A DNA stretch of 64,000 nucleotides, taken from contig OX463848.1 of the NCBI GenBank assembly GCA_949825065.1, positions 24,150,986 to 24,214,985 on the forward strand, written 5' to 3'. Position 1 is the first letter of the stretch. Each line of letters opens with the position of its first letter. The DNA is from Odontocerum albicorne. Its lineage: Eukaryota; Arthropoda; Insecta; Trichoptera; Odontoceridae. A model generated the notes under the pieces. The model searched no databases. It saw nothing but the letters and a program-made list of their open reading frames with translations, and was not told the origin of the DNA. The translations under genes and the position numbers were made by a program. Shown here one piece after another: positions 33,319 to 44,164 of this stretch.

Positions 33319-33718
33319 GTTGGCACCGTTGGTGGGACAAATGATAGCATTATTGTCTATTTTATCAATAAATAAAAATATAATATTGTTGGCACCGTTG
33401 GTGGGACAAATGATAGCATTATTGTCTATTTTATCAATAAATAAAAATAAAATATTGTTGGCACTGTTGGTGGGAAAAATGGTAGCCTTATTGTCTATTT
33501 TATCAATAAATAAAAATATAATATTGTTGGCACCGTTGGTGGGACAAATGGTAGCCTTATTGTCTATTTTATCAATAAATAAAAATGTAATATTGTTGGA
33601 GCCGTTGGTGGGACAAATGGTAGCCTTATTATCTATTTTGTCAATAAATAAAAATATAATATTGTTTGCACCGTTGGTGGGACAAATTGTAGTCTTATTG
33701 TTTATTTTAATTAATTTA
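33319..33718. repeat. 69 bp satellite variant, about 6 monomers
   Basis: From 33319 the same 41 bp core continues, but the 35 bp second half is replaced by a 28 bp segment (nGTAGCnTTATTGTCTATTT), giving starts at 33388, 33457, 33526, 33595 and 33664. Because 69 is a multiple of three, the plus strand stays open and reads a 23-residue hydrophobic repeat beginning INKNIILLAPLVGQ. There is no ATG at its left end, so coding is unlikely. Confidence 0.97.
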
Positions 33719-33924
33719 AATTAGTTTTAACGACATACTCAATTATTTATTTATCGATTCTTTGGCACCTGAAAATGTATTGTCATTTTAATTTTATTTA
33801 TGTTCATCTTCCATTTATAGAATATTCTATACTGAATATGATTAATAGATTCGGAGAAAAATAAAATTGTATATATTGTCAAAACATTCACAGACAATAT
33901 TTGTAATTGTAAAGCAAGAAACCG

Positions 33925-34150
33925 CGAAAAAAAGAGACGTTTTACAAATGTTAACAGCACGAAGAGCTAAGTGGGCCAGTGCGGTTGAAAAAAAAACAAG
34001 ACTCGAAATGAAAGTCTCGGCGGTGGATGCGAATCGTGGTGCGGAGAAAGCTGGTTGAGGCGCTGCCGAGGAAGGCTGGAGGCAGGAGGCAAGCGGAACG
34101 TGATAGATGGGCGGGGAGCAAGGTCGACAGATGATAAGCAGATGTTTAAC
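33925..34150 (+). mobile_element. Probable LINE ORF tail, GC-rich
   Basis: The block is much richer in G+C than its flanks. LTARRAKWASAVEKKT in one frame and RRWMRIVVRRKLVEALPRKA followed by QAERDRWAGSKVD in the next resemble the KWxGHVxR...RWxDxV...AxDRxxWxxL tail of Jockey-like ORFs after a frameshift. The assignment is tentative. Confidence 0.4.
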
Positions 34151-34254
34151 ACATCAATGTAGCAGTAATCTTTAGTAAATAAAAATAATTGTCTTGGACT
34201 CATACCATCACGTCACATCTCTTTTGGGATTGGCATGGTTAAAATATCTCAACA

Positions 34255-34760
34255 CCTTTCGATCCATGCACATAGCTCTCGTCTCGTCCATATTCATACA
34301 GTTATACTTTCTCTCATGTTTCTCATAATTCTGCCCTTACCTTCAGTTAAGATTTCTCCAACTATCGCCTTCCACTCTTTCGTTTCCTAGTTTTATATTA
34401 ATTTGAAACAAATATATTTATTTCATTCGCAACTAATTATCTCAGTGTGGTCATACTATCTCTAGATTTATTTCTTGATTCTACTATAACACTCATCAAC
34501 AAACAGTTATCCTTTATTATTCTATCAAATCAGATATTCTACGCATTTATTAAGCTCTTTTTACTCCCTTTAAAAGCCAAGACTTTGCTTCCATACACCA
34601 AGGTTGGCACTAGGGCACCACTGTTCCCAATCATTTTCGAAGATTTTGCGATTGATTTATTGGTTAAAACAGCCCGAAATGCGCCATTGACCATGTTACC
34701 TGCAGCAACATGCCTTTCAATATTTTTCTTTATATTACCACACCTCGGAAATCTTCGTAA
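34255..34760 (-). mobile_element. LINE-A-like reverse transcriptase fragment
   Basis: The minus frame at about 34720-34560 reads ERHVAAGNMVNGAFRAVLTN, then ALVPTLVYGSKVLAFKGSKK. This is the AGNxVNGAL...LVPTLxYGSExW segment just upstream of the LINE-A tail. It is rearranged further down, with remnants of the VCMDR-like tail at 34255-34320. Confidence 0.65.
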
Positions 34761-34804
34761 ATACCATAATCATTCCATTTATTCTTATCTTCGTGTATAA
34801 TTTT

Positions 34805-35635
34805 AACGAGTACAATTATTTTTAAAACGTCGCTCGAGAAGAAGTGATTCCAGAAAGATTCAGTTAACCAGAAAGGAATCGTTTTTGAATTATGTTCAAT
34901 GACAATGTGATGTGATAAAATTTTTGAATTTCCTTGATTTATTCAAAATTTTATATAGGAATTCAAAATATAAATAAATCATTTGAATAATTTAGGATAT
35001 ATTTTGTACGTATTTTAAGATAAACAAAAAGGAATAAATAAATGAATTGTCTTTGTTAAACAGTGTTTAATTAAAATAATCAAGAGTATTTTATAGATTA
35101 ATTATACGATTGCGTTCGCAATGTGAAAGGTGTATATGTATGTATATCTATCTTAAAAATGTGGGAATTTATAAATAATAAAAGTACGTATGTTCTATTG
35201 TAGAGAAGCATGCGCAGTGAAATGCTTTAAAGACAATAGTTGACAAGAAAAATATTTATACACTTTTATATTGCGGAGAACAATTGTGAGAAGATCTTAG
35301 TTGAGAGGCGCATTTAAAGTTTATGACATTTTTGTTTTTGTTTCTATATAAACGAGTATATCTCGATTATGTCATTTAAAACTCTCTCTTATACGCTAAC
35401 AACCAAGGTTTATCTAGAACAGTAATTCACGACGGAGGCAATATTGCCCCTCTGACAATATTGCCCGTTTTTATTTTTTAGAGCGCAAGGAGGCGAATCA
35501 AATTACTAGGGATGGGGGCCTAAGGTTTTCAATAATAATTATTATTAAACCCTTCATAATAAAAACAAAAATAGGGATGATAAAAATAATAATATTAACC
35601 ATATTAATGCTACTTTCTTCATCTAACTTAAAATA
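34805..35635. other. AT-rich spacer, nothing recognised
   Basis: A small tandem CAATATTGCCC (twice at 35440-35471) is the only structure noticed. Confidence 0.4.
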
Positions 35636-35639
35636 TCCA

Positions 35640-35915
35640 TTTTACGCATTCGTTCAGTTTTTGTATCTTTATTCCGTCTTCTTTCATATATCGACACTCC
35701 ACATTATTTTATTGCATGCTTCTCCACACCAAGCTTCACTTTCATGCGTTTAGGTCAGCACTAACACAATATTAATTATTGTCATATTTGCCACTTTTGA
35801 TATGACGCGTTCGTTGTATAAGTGCTTCGTTCACCTTGTTTACGTTCGCTACCCTTCTTTCAATGTATCTTTCAACTCACCCATCATATGTAAACATACT
35901 GCCCGGATACCTGTT
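35640..35915 (-). mobile_element. LINE-A-like reverse transcriptase fragment
   Basis: On the minus strand RRVANVNKVNEALIQRTRHI aligns with the RRxxAGNKVNGAL...R segment of LINE-A, followed by degraded VLVPT-YGSE sequence. It is the same region as the copies at 34255 and 55010, with heavier decay. Confidence 0.45.
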
Positions 35916-35939
35916 TCAGTTTCTCTGAGTTAACACATA

Positions 35940-37490
35940 CGAGGCTAGATAAAAATATTACGAGAATTTTTATTTATATCAAAAAGCATTTATTTAATCG
36001 TTAATAATATAGTAGTATTGTATTCAAATGAACCGTATGAGATGTCAACTTTCTCAATAGCCTCTTTTATAGTGGTTTAACGATCTCTGAGTACAATATC
36101 CTTATTTTTTCCAATATCCTGAGTACAATATCCTTATTTCTGAGTACAATATCCTTATGTTCATCGGTGGTTGGTGTGCTAGGACAGTGGTCCCCAACCC
36201 CCGGTCCGCGGCCCGGTACCGGGCCGTGGACCAAATGGTACTGGGCCGCGCAAGGGCCTGCTTAAAAATCAAAATTACTTTTGAAAAATCGAACATACCC
36301 AATAAAACTTAATTATAAGGTAGCCTTAAAACTATGTTCGAGACAACAACTCTGCCGGTGTTCTGGATTAGAGTCATGGCGGAATACCCTGAGATTGCCA
36401 CCACAGCACTAAAATCCCTATTGCCATTTCCGACATCCTATCTATGTGAAGCGGGGTTTTCTGCAGTGACAGCAACCAAAACAAAACAAAGAAATAAACT
36501 GGACATAAGCAAGACACTTCGGGTGTCACAATCTCCTATTACCCCCAGAAGGAACCATCTTGTTTCAATGAAGCAAGCTCAGGGTTCTCATTGATTTAGC
36601 AGATTTAGCATTAAGTTAAAATATTAAATCTGTTTTTATTCATTTTAAAGGGGTAACTGTATTTTATTTTGAAGGCATGTTTAAACACGATTCAATTAAA
36701 AATATTCAATCAAAACATATAAAACTTCAACATCAAAACTTTTAAAGAAATTAGATAAATAACTTTCAAGTGAATATACTATATCTGCAAGATATCAGAA
36801 TATCATAAAAATCCCGATATTAAACCCTAAGCATTCTCAAAATTCTTTTCTCTATCTTGGAAAAAATACTTTCAACCTTCCGTTGAACCTTAAAAATATT
36901 GAAAATACCCATGAATCCAAAAGAAAATTAAAAAATTATCTGAAACTTAATAATCCTCCATTGTTATTATATATTTTTTCTTCATTTTTCCCAAAAACCT
37001 TGTGTTTTCTCTACTATTATTTGTCACTATAACTTATGTACCACAGTTGTAAATTTTATTATTATATATTGTACAAATATATTGTTATTAAATTTAAAAA
37101 AAAAACTACATTCAATGTGTCCCCCCTCCCCCCCCCCCAGTGGGCCGTGGTAAAATTATGAAACGTTGACCGGTCCGCGGCGACAAAAAGGTTGGGGACC
37201 ACTGTGCTAGGACGCCCATTCCTCTTGTCATCTTTGACGTATTCGCGGCCCTTTTCAAAACGTTTGTACCATTCATGAACCCATAGTTTTGACGTAGTAT
37301 TCACGTCAAAAACCTTCTCATACATTTGCACTATTTCACTGCACTTTGTTCTATTTCTAACGCCAAATTTAATAACAATTCTTTGACAGAAATTTTTAAA
37401 ATGAACAAGTTGCAAAGTGCCAAAATGCGTTAATACTTGTTTGTCAAACACAAACTGCCCATTCAATATGGCTGAATATTTTAGAGAACA
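35940..37490 (-). mobile_element. mariner-family element interrupted by a hAT insertion
   Basis: Minus strand downstream of the hAT: QRIVIKFGVRNRTKCSEIVQ, then WVHEWYKRFEKGREYVKDDK and RNGRPS. With the hAT removed this runs on into TPTTDEH on the far side. This is the mariner N-terminal HTH (RxxIKFxVxNxxKxSExxxM...WxxRFxxGRExxxDDxxxGRPSTxxTDE). Beyond TDEH the copy is worn and carries a short tandem repeat of AATATCCTTATTTnTGAG-like sequence (36090-36160). No catalytic domain was recognised. Confidence 0.8.
36185..37204 (+). mobile_element. hAT transposon, internally deleted, with perfect 8 bp target duplication
   Basis: It is 1,020 bp, bounded by CAGTGGTCCCCAACC and its exact reverse complement, with TGCTAGGA on both sides (36177-36184 and 37205-37212). 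Inside, 36355-36595 encodes the hAT C-terminal dimerisation domain: EYPEIATTALKSLLPFPTSY, then LCEAGFSAVTATKTKQRNKL and LRVSQSPITPR, ending QAQGSH before a stop. The N-terminal and catalytic parts are gone, so it could only move with help from a full-length relative. A near-homopolymer C run sits at 37121-37138. Confidence 0.95.
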
Positions 37491-37499
37491 TCACAGACA

Positions 37500-38270
37500 G
37501 TGTTACCAACGTAAGAAAATATTGGCTCAAGTAAACAAACAGCCCGCGAAATCTAAAAATTTTCGTATACTTTTATCAAATCTCGCAAGCACTTTTTACC
37601 ACTCCTCTTTCTATAACCATAACCTTCGATTTCGCTATATATATATAATAGCTTGCTATTATTTTATCCATAAGCGCTATTTAAGTCATACTTAAACCGA
37701 TTTATTTTTATATTAAGGAAATAATAAAAATATGAGAATTATCTAAGCCTATCCAACTTCAGGAAGAATTATTGAAATTCATTGGTGTGAAATTGAATTA
37801 TTGGTATACGATGCTCTGTATTTGCGTCAATTGTGAAAGAATTGTGTAAGCACTTTTTATTTTTCTAAGTAAGCCAGCTTTGTCATGCATAAAAACATTA
37901 CTTCCAATAATCGTACTATGATTATGTCGGGAAGGAATATTTTATTTAAATTACTTGTATTTTTATATTAAGCATACCTATCATAGAGTCTGTGTTGACA
38001 GAAAAGAAAGTTTTACAATATTCTATTGCAATATTTGTATTTTTCGTATTAATAACATAAATAAATGACAAATTGGATACATAGATTGACGGACACTGGG
38101 ACCCAAGTTTTTTCTCCGGCTTAAATACACGATACTAATATCTAACCTTAAAATTTTGTGATTTATATCCAGAGTCAGCCCTCATGCGCTCTAAACTTCA
38201 AAATGAGGTAATTAAACCACAAGAAGGGCACTAGGACGAATTCGTATGAAATTTCACTTTAAATAATAAT
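37500..38270. other. AT-rich spacer, nothing recognised
   Basis: The start may hold the outer end of the mariner copy (possible TIR near 37540-37570). The rest is featureless. Confidence 0.35.
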
Positions 38271-38271
38271 T

Positions 38272-38500
38272 TGACGACATCCATGGCTTAGTTGGTAAGT
38301 CGTCTGACTTCCGACCCGGAGGCTGTGGGTTCGATTCCCGCTAAAAACTAGTTTAAAAAAAATAAAGGTTTTCAGTCTGGTTTTCACTGAAGGCCTGAAA
38401 AAAAATTGTTTTGGTTGTTTGGAATAAATTGCCACGTAGCAATAACCCTACAAGGCTGTACTGAATATAAAGGAAGTGTTATACATGATTCCCTTGGGCG
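38272..38500 (+). repeat. SINE-1, full-length reference copy
   Basis: TGACGACATCCATGGCTTAG with box A TGGCTTAGTTGG and box B GGTTCGATTCC (both match the Pol III consensus). Then a T/A-rich linker, CAGTCTGGTTTTCACTGAAG, GGTTGTTTGGAATAAATTGC, CCACGTAGCAATAACCC and a tail with GTACTGAATATAAAGGAAG. It is the best copy for defining the family. Confidence 0.8.
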
Positions 38501-38504
38501 CTGC

Positions 38505-39760
38505 TATAGCTGTTAGACGTGATTTGTTTATTTTTTTTTAAATTTGCTTTCTAACCAACGCTAGATAAAATAACCTTTCATTTGAACATTTTCTTAGTAA
38601 AAATAGTAAAGATTTAGTATTTACTATTAAAGATGGACTATGAATTAGGGCCTAGGAGAGAGTACAGCGTCGATTTTTTTCGGGTTGTCAACTATAAATT
38701 ATATACTCGTACATCGCGAGGAATTGAACTATGAATATTTATTGAAGCTCTTGAGCTTGATAACATTGCCCGACTAAAAAAATAAAGGATTTATTGGTGC
38801 TTTATAATATAATAATAACATGTAATATATTTCAGATTTTAAGCTAAATATAGTGCAGATTTATTAAATTCATATACAAACATAATATCTATATAAGCAG
38901 AACAGTAAAGTAATTTTTTTTATCAATTATTATTATTATCTTCTTATTATTGTCTTGGGCTTGTTCTATTAATCTATTTGCAAACTGCAATATTATCCCT
39001 CCAGTCCAACGTGAAAACATCACTTGTTCTATTGTAGTCAACAAACAATTAACTATTACTAAATTCATCGATTGCTAGGATACACATAAAGTAGAATCAG
39101 TATGGACACTTGATAGACCCTTTTAAACTGTTCTTAAACCTATACAAAATGGTTTTGAATAAGATTTTTCTTGACTTAAGTATTTCGGCGAATGTAGTTT
39201 ATTGATTTGCTAGATCGTTAAAATTTTATAACTTATTGTTATCTTATTTAATATATTTGGTATATTCTTACAATTTTTAATTAAAAGTCTCACGACCGTT
39301 TATTCCCATAAAAATAAATAAAATTAATATATCCCATCCACGCAAAGCTGACCCAAGAAACCGAATTTTCATAAGTTACATAATAATTTGTTGTCAAAGT
39401 ATATCCCAAAAGGTGTGACGTACAATAAGGAGGTCCCTTATTACTCCCACGAGAAGTCGTGATGATTTTCAGTTTCAAAATGACAAAAATTCAAAATAAC
39501 TCATATAATCAAGATTTCAAAACTTGAATCGAAATATTAAAAGTATTAAAGAAGCATGTGGACTTGTTGTGTTTTATATATTGTCGGTGTGTTTTGTAGG
39601 TAAAGGATATATTTAAATTGTGCTAAACTGAAAAAAAAAGTAATTTCTCGGATGTTAAGTGATAGATGTACGTTAAAAAGGTTGTATAGTATTATACTTA
39701 TATTGTATGGTATGCATAACCAAGCTAAAATATGTTAAAGAAGCTTTAAGTTCAATTAAG
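38505..39760. other. AT-rich spacer, nothing recognised
   Basis: A short box-like stretch GCGAGGAATTGAACTATG at about 38716 may be a worn SINE head. Nothing else was seen. Confidence 0.35.
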
Positions 39761-39764
39761 TAGA

Positions 39765-39852
39765 CTGGAATCCTTATTGAAAAATCTAGGTATCGAATCT
39801 GCAACCCTCCGGTTTGGTAGAAAGGAATCTTACAAACTAACCACGGAGGTAA
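39765..39852 (-). repeat. SINE-1 tRNA-like head
   Basis: GACTGGAATCCTTATTGAAA, GGTATCGAATCTGCAACCCT and CTTACAAACTAACCACGGAG: antisense head with box B and box A worn but in place. Confidence 0.6.
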
Positions 39853-39859
39853 TTATTAT

Positions 39860-40630
39860 ATTCTTAAAACTTATATATGAATAAAATCTCTATAGTTTAC
39901 ATATTTACATATTATTACACTTAGTCGTACTCGAATATTGATTGTTTTTCCACCTTATGAAAATACTCTGAATGTCTTGACAAAGAAAGTTTCCGACATG
40001 AAAAATGTTTTTACCAGTTCATCGTGATTATGTGTTTGTTTTAAAATAGATATTAATTTAAAATATCGTGTTTAATGAGACAAATAGCAATAATAGAGCA
40101 TAACTGTATAATTGCTTGGAAATATTCAATATTTGATTGTGCAATCGTGTTTGTTATACTCGTAATGTTCATAAAGTAAGTTTTAATCAATTTACACATG
40201 AGAAATATTTAATAAGGGGCTTTAACATAAGAATTTTTTTCTCGCCTTTGCAACACGACATGTTACTTCCGCGTGTATTTATTCTTTAGGAAATTAAATT
40301 TTGGTTGCGTAAAGATTCTTCATGAAAAAAAAAACGTGAACATTTTTAATTCTTGTGTTATAACAAACGTTGAAGACGTATTGATACGAGTAGATAGTGG
40401 AATTTCGCTTGGTACGCGAAGAGTAAGAAATGTTAAGAGAGGCATTATAATATCCAAATGAATAGAGAACAAGGAAGATATTATATACCATAAACAATGA
40501 AATAACAAAGTTTGAGTTGTAGACTTTTTATTGAGAGAAATGAGAAACTTACGACAATCTTCTAAAATGTCATGTTTGACATGGATGTGTGGAGATAATA
40601 TATGTTATGGTATGCATGTTATTTATTTAT
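39860..40630. other. AT-rich spacer, nothing recognised
   Basis: Short open frames near 40273-40508 lack homology. No named repeat. Confidence 0.4.
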
Positions 40631-40639
40631 TCGTATGGT

Positions 40640-40925
40640 ACCTTTCCATACATCGTGGCTGGGAGACAATACTGTCTGCGGCCCCATTCATCGAGCTTTT
40701 GAGCTTAGAACCACTTGAGTAGGCACATAATTTGTGGCTCTTCATCACACGTGTTGCAATACTACCCATCACATAAAGAGACAAAAATACTAGAGCTTAT
40801 AAGTATTGTTACCAGACGAGTTTTTACCGGACTAGGACCCTTTTTTTCGGGTTCCATCGGCAATCAAACCCAAAACATCGGGGTAGAAGTCTTGTCTTAT
40901 CAACTAAACTACGGAGGTCGTCAGT
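40640..40925 (-). repeat. Repeat F joined to a SINE-1 head
   Basis: AGCTTnnnGnTTAnAACCAC, CAnGTGTnnnAnTATTGTTA and CCAGACGAGTTTTTACCGGA align to 44600-44880. The right part (CGGCAATCAAACCCAAAACA, CAACTAAACTACGGAGGTCG) is an antisense SINE-1 head. The same junction occurs in both places, so F and the head probably form one larger SINE-like unit. Confidence 0.6.
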
Positions 40926-41040
40926 ATGCATGTAATATATAGATATCGACAAGGGGGATTTAACTTATTGAGTAAATGAGCTACAAAGTATTTGCGTATT
41001 TGGTGAGGAACAAAATAAGGTTGCATTTTTTAATGCATTT

Positions 41041-41504
41041 CAACAATGATGCCTGCAAACCGGTCGGTATCCTTGCCTAATGGTTAGTACGCTTTCTAAG
41101 CACACAGGCGTCCCGTCCCGCAAGTTTATTTCAACAATGATACCTGCAAATTGGTCGGTATCCTTGCCTAATGGTTGTACGCTTTCTAAGCACACAGGCG
41201 TCCCGTCCCATCCCGCAAGTTTATTTCAACAATGATGCCTGCAAACCGGTCGGTATCCTTGCCTAATGGTTAGTACGCTTTCTAAGCACACAGGCGTCCC
41301 GTCCCGCAAGTTTATTTCAACAATGATACCTGCAAATTGGTCGGTATCCTTGCCTAATAGTTGTACGCTTTCTAAGCACACAGGCGTCCCGTCCCATCCC
41401 GCAAGTTTATTTCAACAATGATGCCTGCAAACCGGTCGGTATCCTTGCCTAATGGTTAGTACGCTTTCTAAGCACACAGGCGTCCCGTCCCGCAAGTTTA
41501 TTTC
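41041..41504. repeat. Higher-order tandem array A-B-A-B-A (91/95 bp units)
   Basis: CAACAATGATnCCTGCAAA starts at 41041, 41132, 41227, 41318 and 41413. Units 1, 3 and 5 (91 bp) have GATGCC, AACCGG and GGTTAGTACG. Units 2 and 4 (95 bp) have GATACC, AATTGG, a missing A in GGTTGTACG and an extra CATCC before CGCAAG. The monomer includes TGCCTAATGGTTAGTACGCT, a box A-like tRNA head, cut off before box B. Confidence 0.97.
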
Positions 41505-41509
41505 ATCTG

Positions 41510-43045
41510 AATTTATTGCTGTGATGTTAACTAATAGCTAATTTAAGAAGTCACGAAAGTTTTTGATATGTTCAACTTTTACGTTAACAAAATGTAAAGC
41601 ATCACTTATCATTTTTATACGAGTATGGTACATGATGAATTCTTTATTATTAAAAAAAAATGTCATACATCATCTTTTGCGGTTCACTCGGCTTGACTTT
41701 GAAACGATCTTCCTGGCTCAATTATAATAGACGCCCTTCATCCTTATCACTTTTTTTTAGAAAAAAATTAGGAATTATATATCTCAAAATATTCCTCAGT
41801 CTCCAACATCTACACAACTTCATGTTTTCTTTGAGATTTATGTAGTGTTTTAGTTTTTGTTACTTTCACTTAAATGTTATTTTCAATAACCAAGTTTAAG
41901 ATACACTTTGATAATTTTAAACATAACCAAAGATTAAAATACCAATATTCATCTCATGCACAGTTTAATCATGTTAACAGGTTAATTCAAAATGCTATGA
42001 TTGTGTGAACGGAGAAAAAAAACCACTCATTATTCGGTTAATTTAGCCACCATCCTCTTAAAATCAAACATCACCGAACTTAATATTTCCACATCCGACG
42101 CAGCTTCTGTATTATATATTCTCATTATAGGGCTCTAGAAACCTATTTTGAGTTATGGAAGCTTGAAAAAATCAGGTCTTCTAAGAGAGCGAGAGAGAAT
42201 ACTTAAATCGACCCCTTTCATAGTCGCAGGTGAGTCCACAAGACCGTTCAAGCTTTTACAAAGTAACACAATATTAAAGGTAAGCCTACGTGTTATTGAA
42301 GATCGAAAAAAGACAATCTATCAATACACGACCTAAGAATATAAAGCAACCCCTCTGTATGACGTCGACACCTCAAAAACCGTAACTGGAGTGTCTCAAT
42401 TAAGCCAACATACATTCTATAGTTGTACACAGAAGTACACTACAGGTTGCTTCTTGATAATGACTTATATAATATGATAAACACCTGTATGGTTTGTAAT
42501 TCTTGTGAGGAATTTCAGGATTCTAAAGGATTTTTTATTATCTCGTTGACATGATAATCGAAGTTCATGGATACCGATAATACTTATGAAATAAAAGGTG
42601 AATGATCGGAAGTAATTATAACTTTAAAGCACGAAATTCACCAGGTATATTTACTTGTAAGTGGTAAATAAACAAAATAATGTCTAGTAAAATAATACTG
42701 AGAAAGTTTTGAACCTACACACAGCAGATGAATGTTTGAAGGTCACCATCATCTTGTATTTGGTGTAGCAAGAGAAAGTTATACGCATTTTTACATAATA
42801 AACTGAACAATTGTGTCTCATTTTTCCACGATTTCTTCAGATAAATAGTTGCGTTTTACCTGATACCATTTCACCGTTGATTTAGTTTGGTGTTACAAAA
42901 TCAGGAAATGCATTCGTGTAACTAATTATACTTAATCATCTGTGGAATGCAACGGCCAGATTCAATTATTTTATTTGAATACCAAATATGCATCAATTTA
43001 ATTTAGTGTAAAAATAAAAATGTAAATTGGAAAATGGTGTATGCT
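41510..43045. other. AT-rich spacer with one open, unrecognised block
   Basis: 42130-42335 is open on the plus strand (SYGSLKKSGLLRERERILKS, then ESTRPFKLLQSNTIL) and slightly richer in G+C. It may be a decayed LINE but matches no motif I can name. Confidence 0.3.
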
Positions 43046-43049
43046 AGAT

Positions 43050-43135
43050 GCTAATGATGTGAGTCGTGATAGGAAAGTCTGGCGCCCTGTCTCCTCAGCC
43101 TACTCCGACAGGGAAATGGCATGATGGTATGTATA
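43050..43135 (+). mobile_element. LINE-A 3' terminus
   Basis: CGTGATAGGAAAGTCTGGCG, then CCTACTCCGACAGGGAAATG and GCATGATGGTATGTATAA: the final codons (RDRKVWRPVSSAYSDREMA) and 3' end of LINE-A. Confidence 0.7.
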
Positions 43136-43219
43136 AATTATAATATCCCTTTTATTTTTTACTCACGTTACATATATTGTATGCTACACATAACACAATA
43201 AACGATGAATGCGCTTAGT

Positions 43220-43345
43220 TATGAAATATAATAAAACATTTAATTAATTTAGTTTTTAACTATAAAATGTAATCAATTTAGTTTTCAACTATAGTTTTGT
43301 AAAAAAATGTAATAAATGTAGTTTTTAATTATAGTTTTCTAAAAA
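43220..43345. repeat. Degenerate AT-rich tandem repeat
   Basis: AATnnATTTAGTTTTnAACTAT-like units recur three times with A-run insertions. Confidence 0.6.
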
Positions 43346-43599
43346 AAAACAGTAACAGTACTAGTTCTATGTTTCAAATTTCAAGTGCGAGTGAAAGCAA
43401 ACATTTAAGAGTGTGGAAATATTAAGGATAAGCTTTAAAAAATATTACTTTTAGTCTCTGAATTTTCGTCTCTTTTGGGCCTCAGTACGTTACTGGATGT
43501 TTGTTATTCACAATTCAGTCAAGCAGAGGTGGCCAACTTTTAAATTCGTTCATTCGTGGTACCCATCAACTTACCTGAATTGATTCTGACATATTGAAA

Positions 43600-43725
43600 A
43601 GTGCGTTGTTATCACTCAAACTCTTTTACCCCATCATGATTTTTTCGGGTATCATCGGGAACTTAACTCGAAACTCCTGGCTAGAAGTCAATCGGCATAC
43701 CAACTAAATCATGGAGGTCGTCATT
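43600..43725 (-). repeat. SINE-1 head copy
   Basis: TTTTTTCGGGTATCATCGGG, AACTTAACTCGAAACTCC and CATACCAACTAAATCATGGA, ending GGTCGTCA as in the best copies. Confidence 0.6.
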
Positions 43726-43891
43726 AGTGACTTTAAAAAATACCTTTCGCATAAATGTCAAAACAGTGTAAGAGAGCTGTTTAGAGTCAGTCAGTTTATC
43801 ACGATGATCTTGATTTTCAGTCATGAACAAGATGGTAAAGAAAAATAACATGAAAAAAAAATAATGGTCAGTGGGTGGTTATAGTACTCAC

Positions 43892-44018
43892 TTCTGCTTG
43901 AGGTGCATGGAGGCCTGCAGGGCTGCATATCCGAACCTGGCCAGTTTCCTCCCCTCCTCCGACTGCCCATTGAATGTGGCCACGAACCTCGCCGGGTTGT
44001 CAGCCTCGAGCCACATTC
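43892..44018 (-). CDS. Host gene, downstream internal exon (conserved-looking C-terminal region)
   Basis: This 127 nt exon is bounded by a strong acceptor (CCTTCCCAG before 44018) and a consensus donor (GTGAGT from 43891). Its first two bases complete the glycine codon left by the upstream exon, and 41 codons follow: MWLEADNPARFVATFNGQSE, then EGRKLARFGYAALQASMHLK and Q, with two bases (AA) left for the next exon. It is about 60% G+C in AT-rich DNA, with no stop, which supports real coding. Joined to the upstream exon the sequence runs LYNMG-MWLEADN. I do not recognise the family. The short acidic and aromatic composition looks like a folded domain, unlike the low-complexity upstream exon. 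No continuation exon was found. Confidence 0.8.
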
Positions 44019-44164
44019 CTGGGAAGGATATCGCATTATCATAACTTGCTATATACCATAACAACTAATTAATAATATTTTTCCTATATATGTAGCCCTC
44101 GGATTAATGGTGGAGATTCGATTCTGAAGGAACTAGCATAAAAATAATCAGCACGAAAATCTTT

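Noticed and set aside
33293..33724. 143-residue open frame of hydrophobic 23-residue repeats
   Set aside because: It follows from a 69 bp repeat period, lacks an ATG, and is lost where the period becomes 76 bp.
38272..38345. tRNA gene
   Set aside because: Boxes A and B are present, but the acceptor stem and anticodon arm do not fold convincingly and a SINE body follows. The same was concluded for all other tRNA-like heads.
43524..43541. hAT-like end CAGAGGTGGCCAACTTTT
   Set aside because: It resembles common hAT ends, but no matching inverted end or octamer duplication was found nearby.
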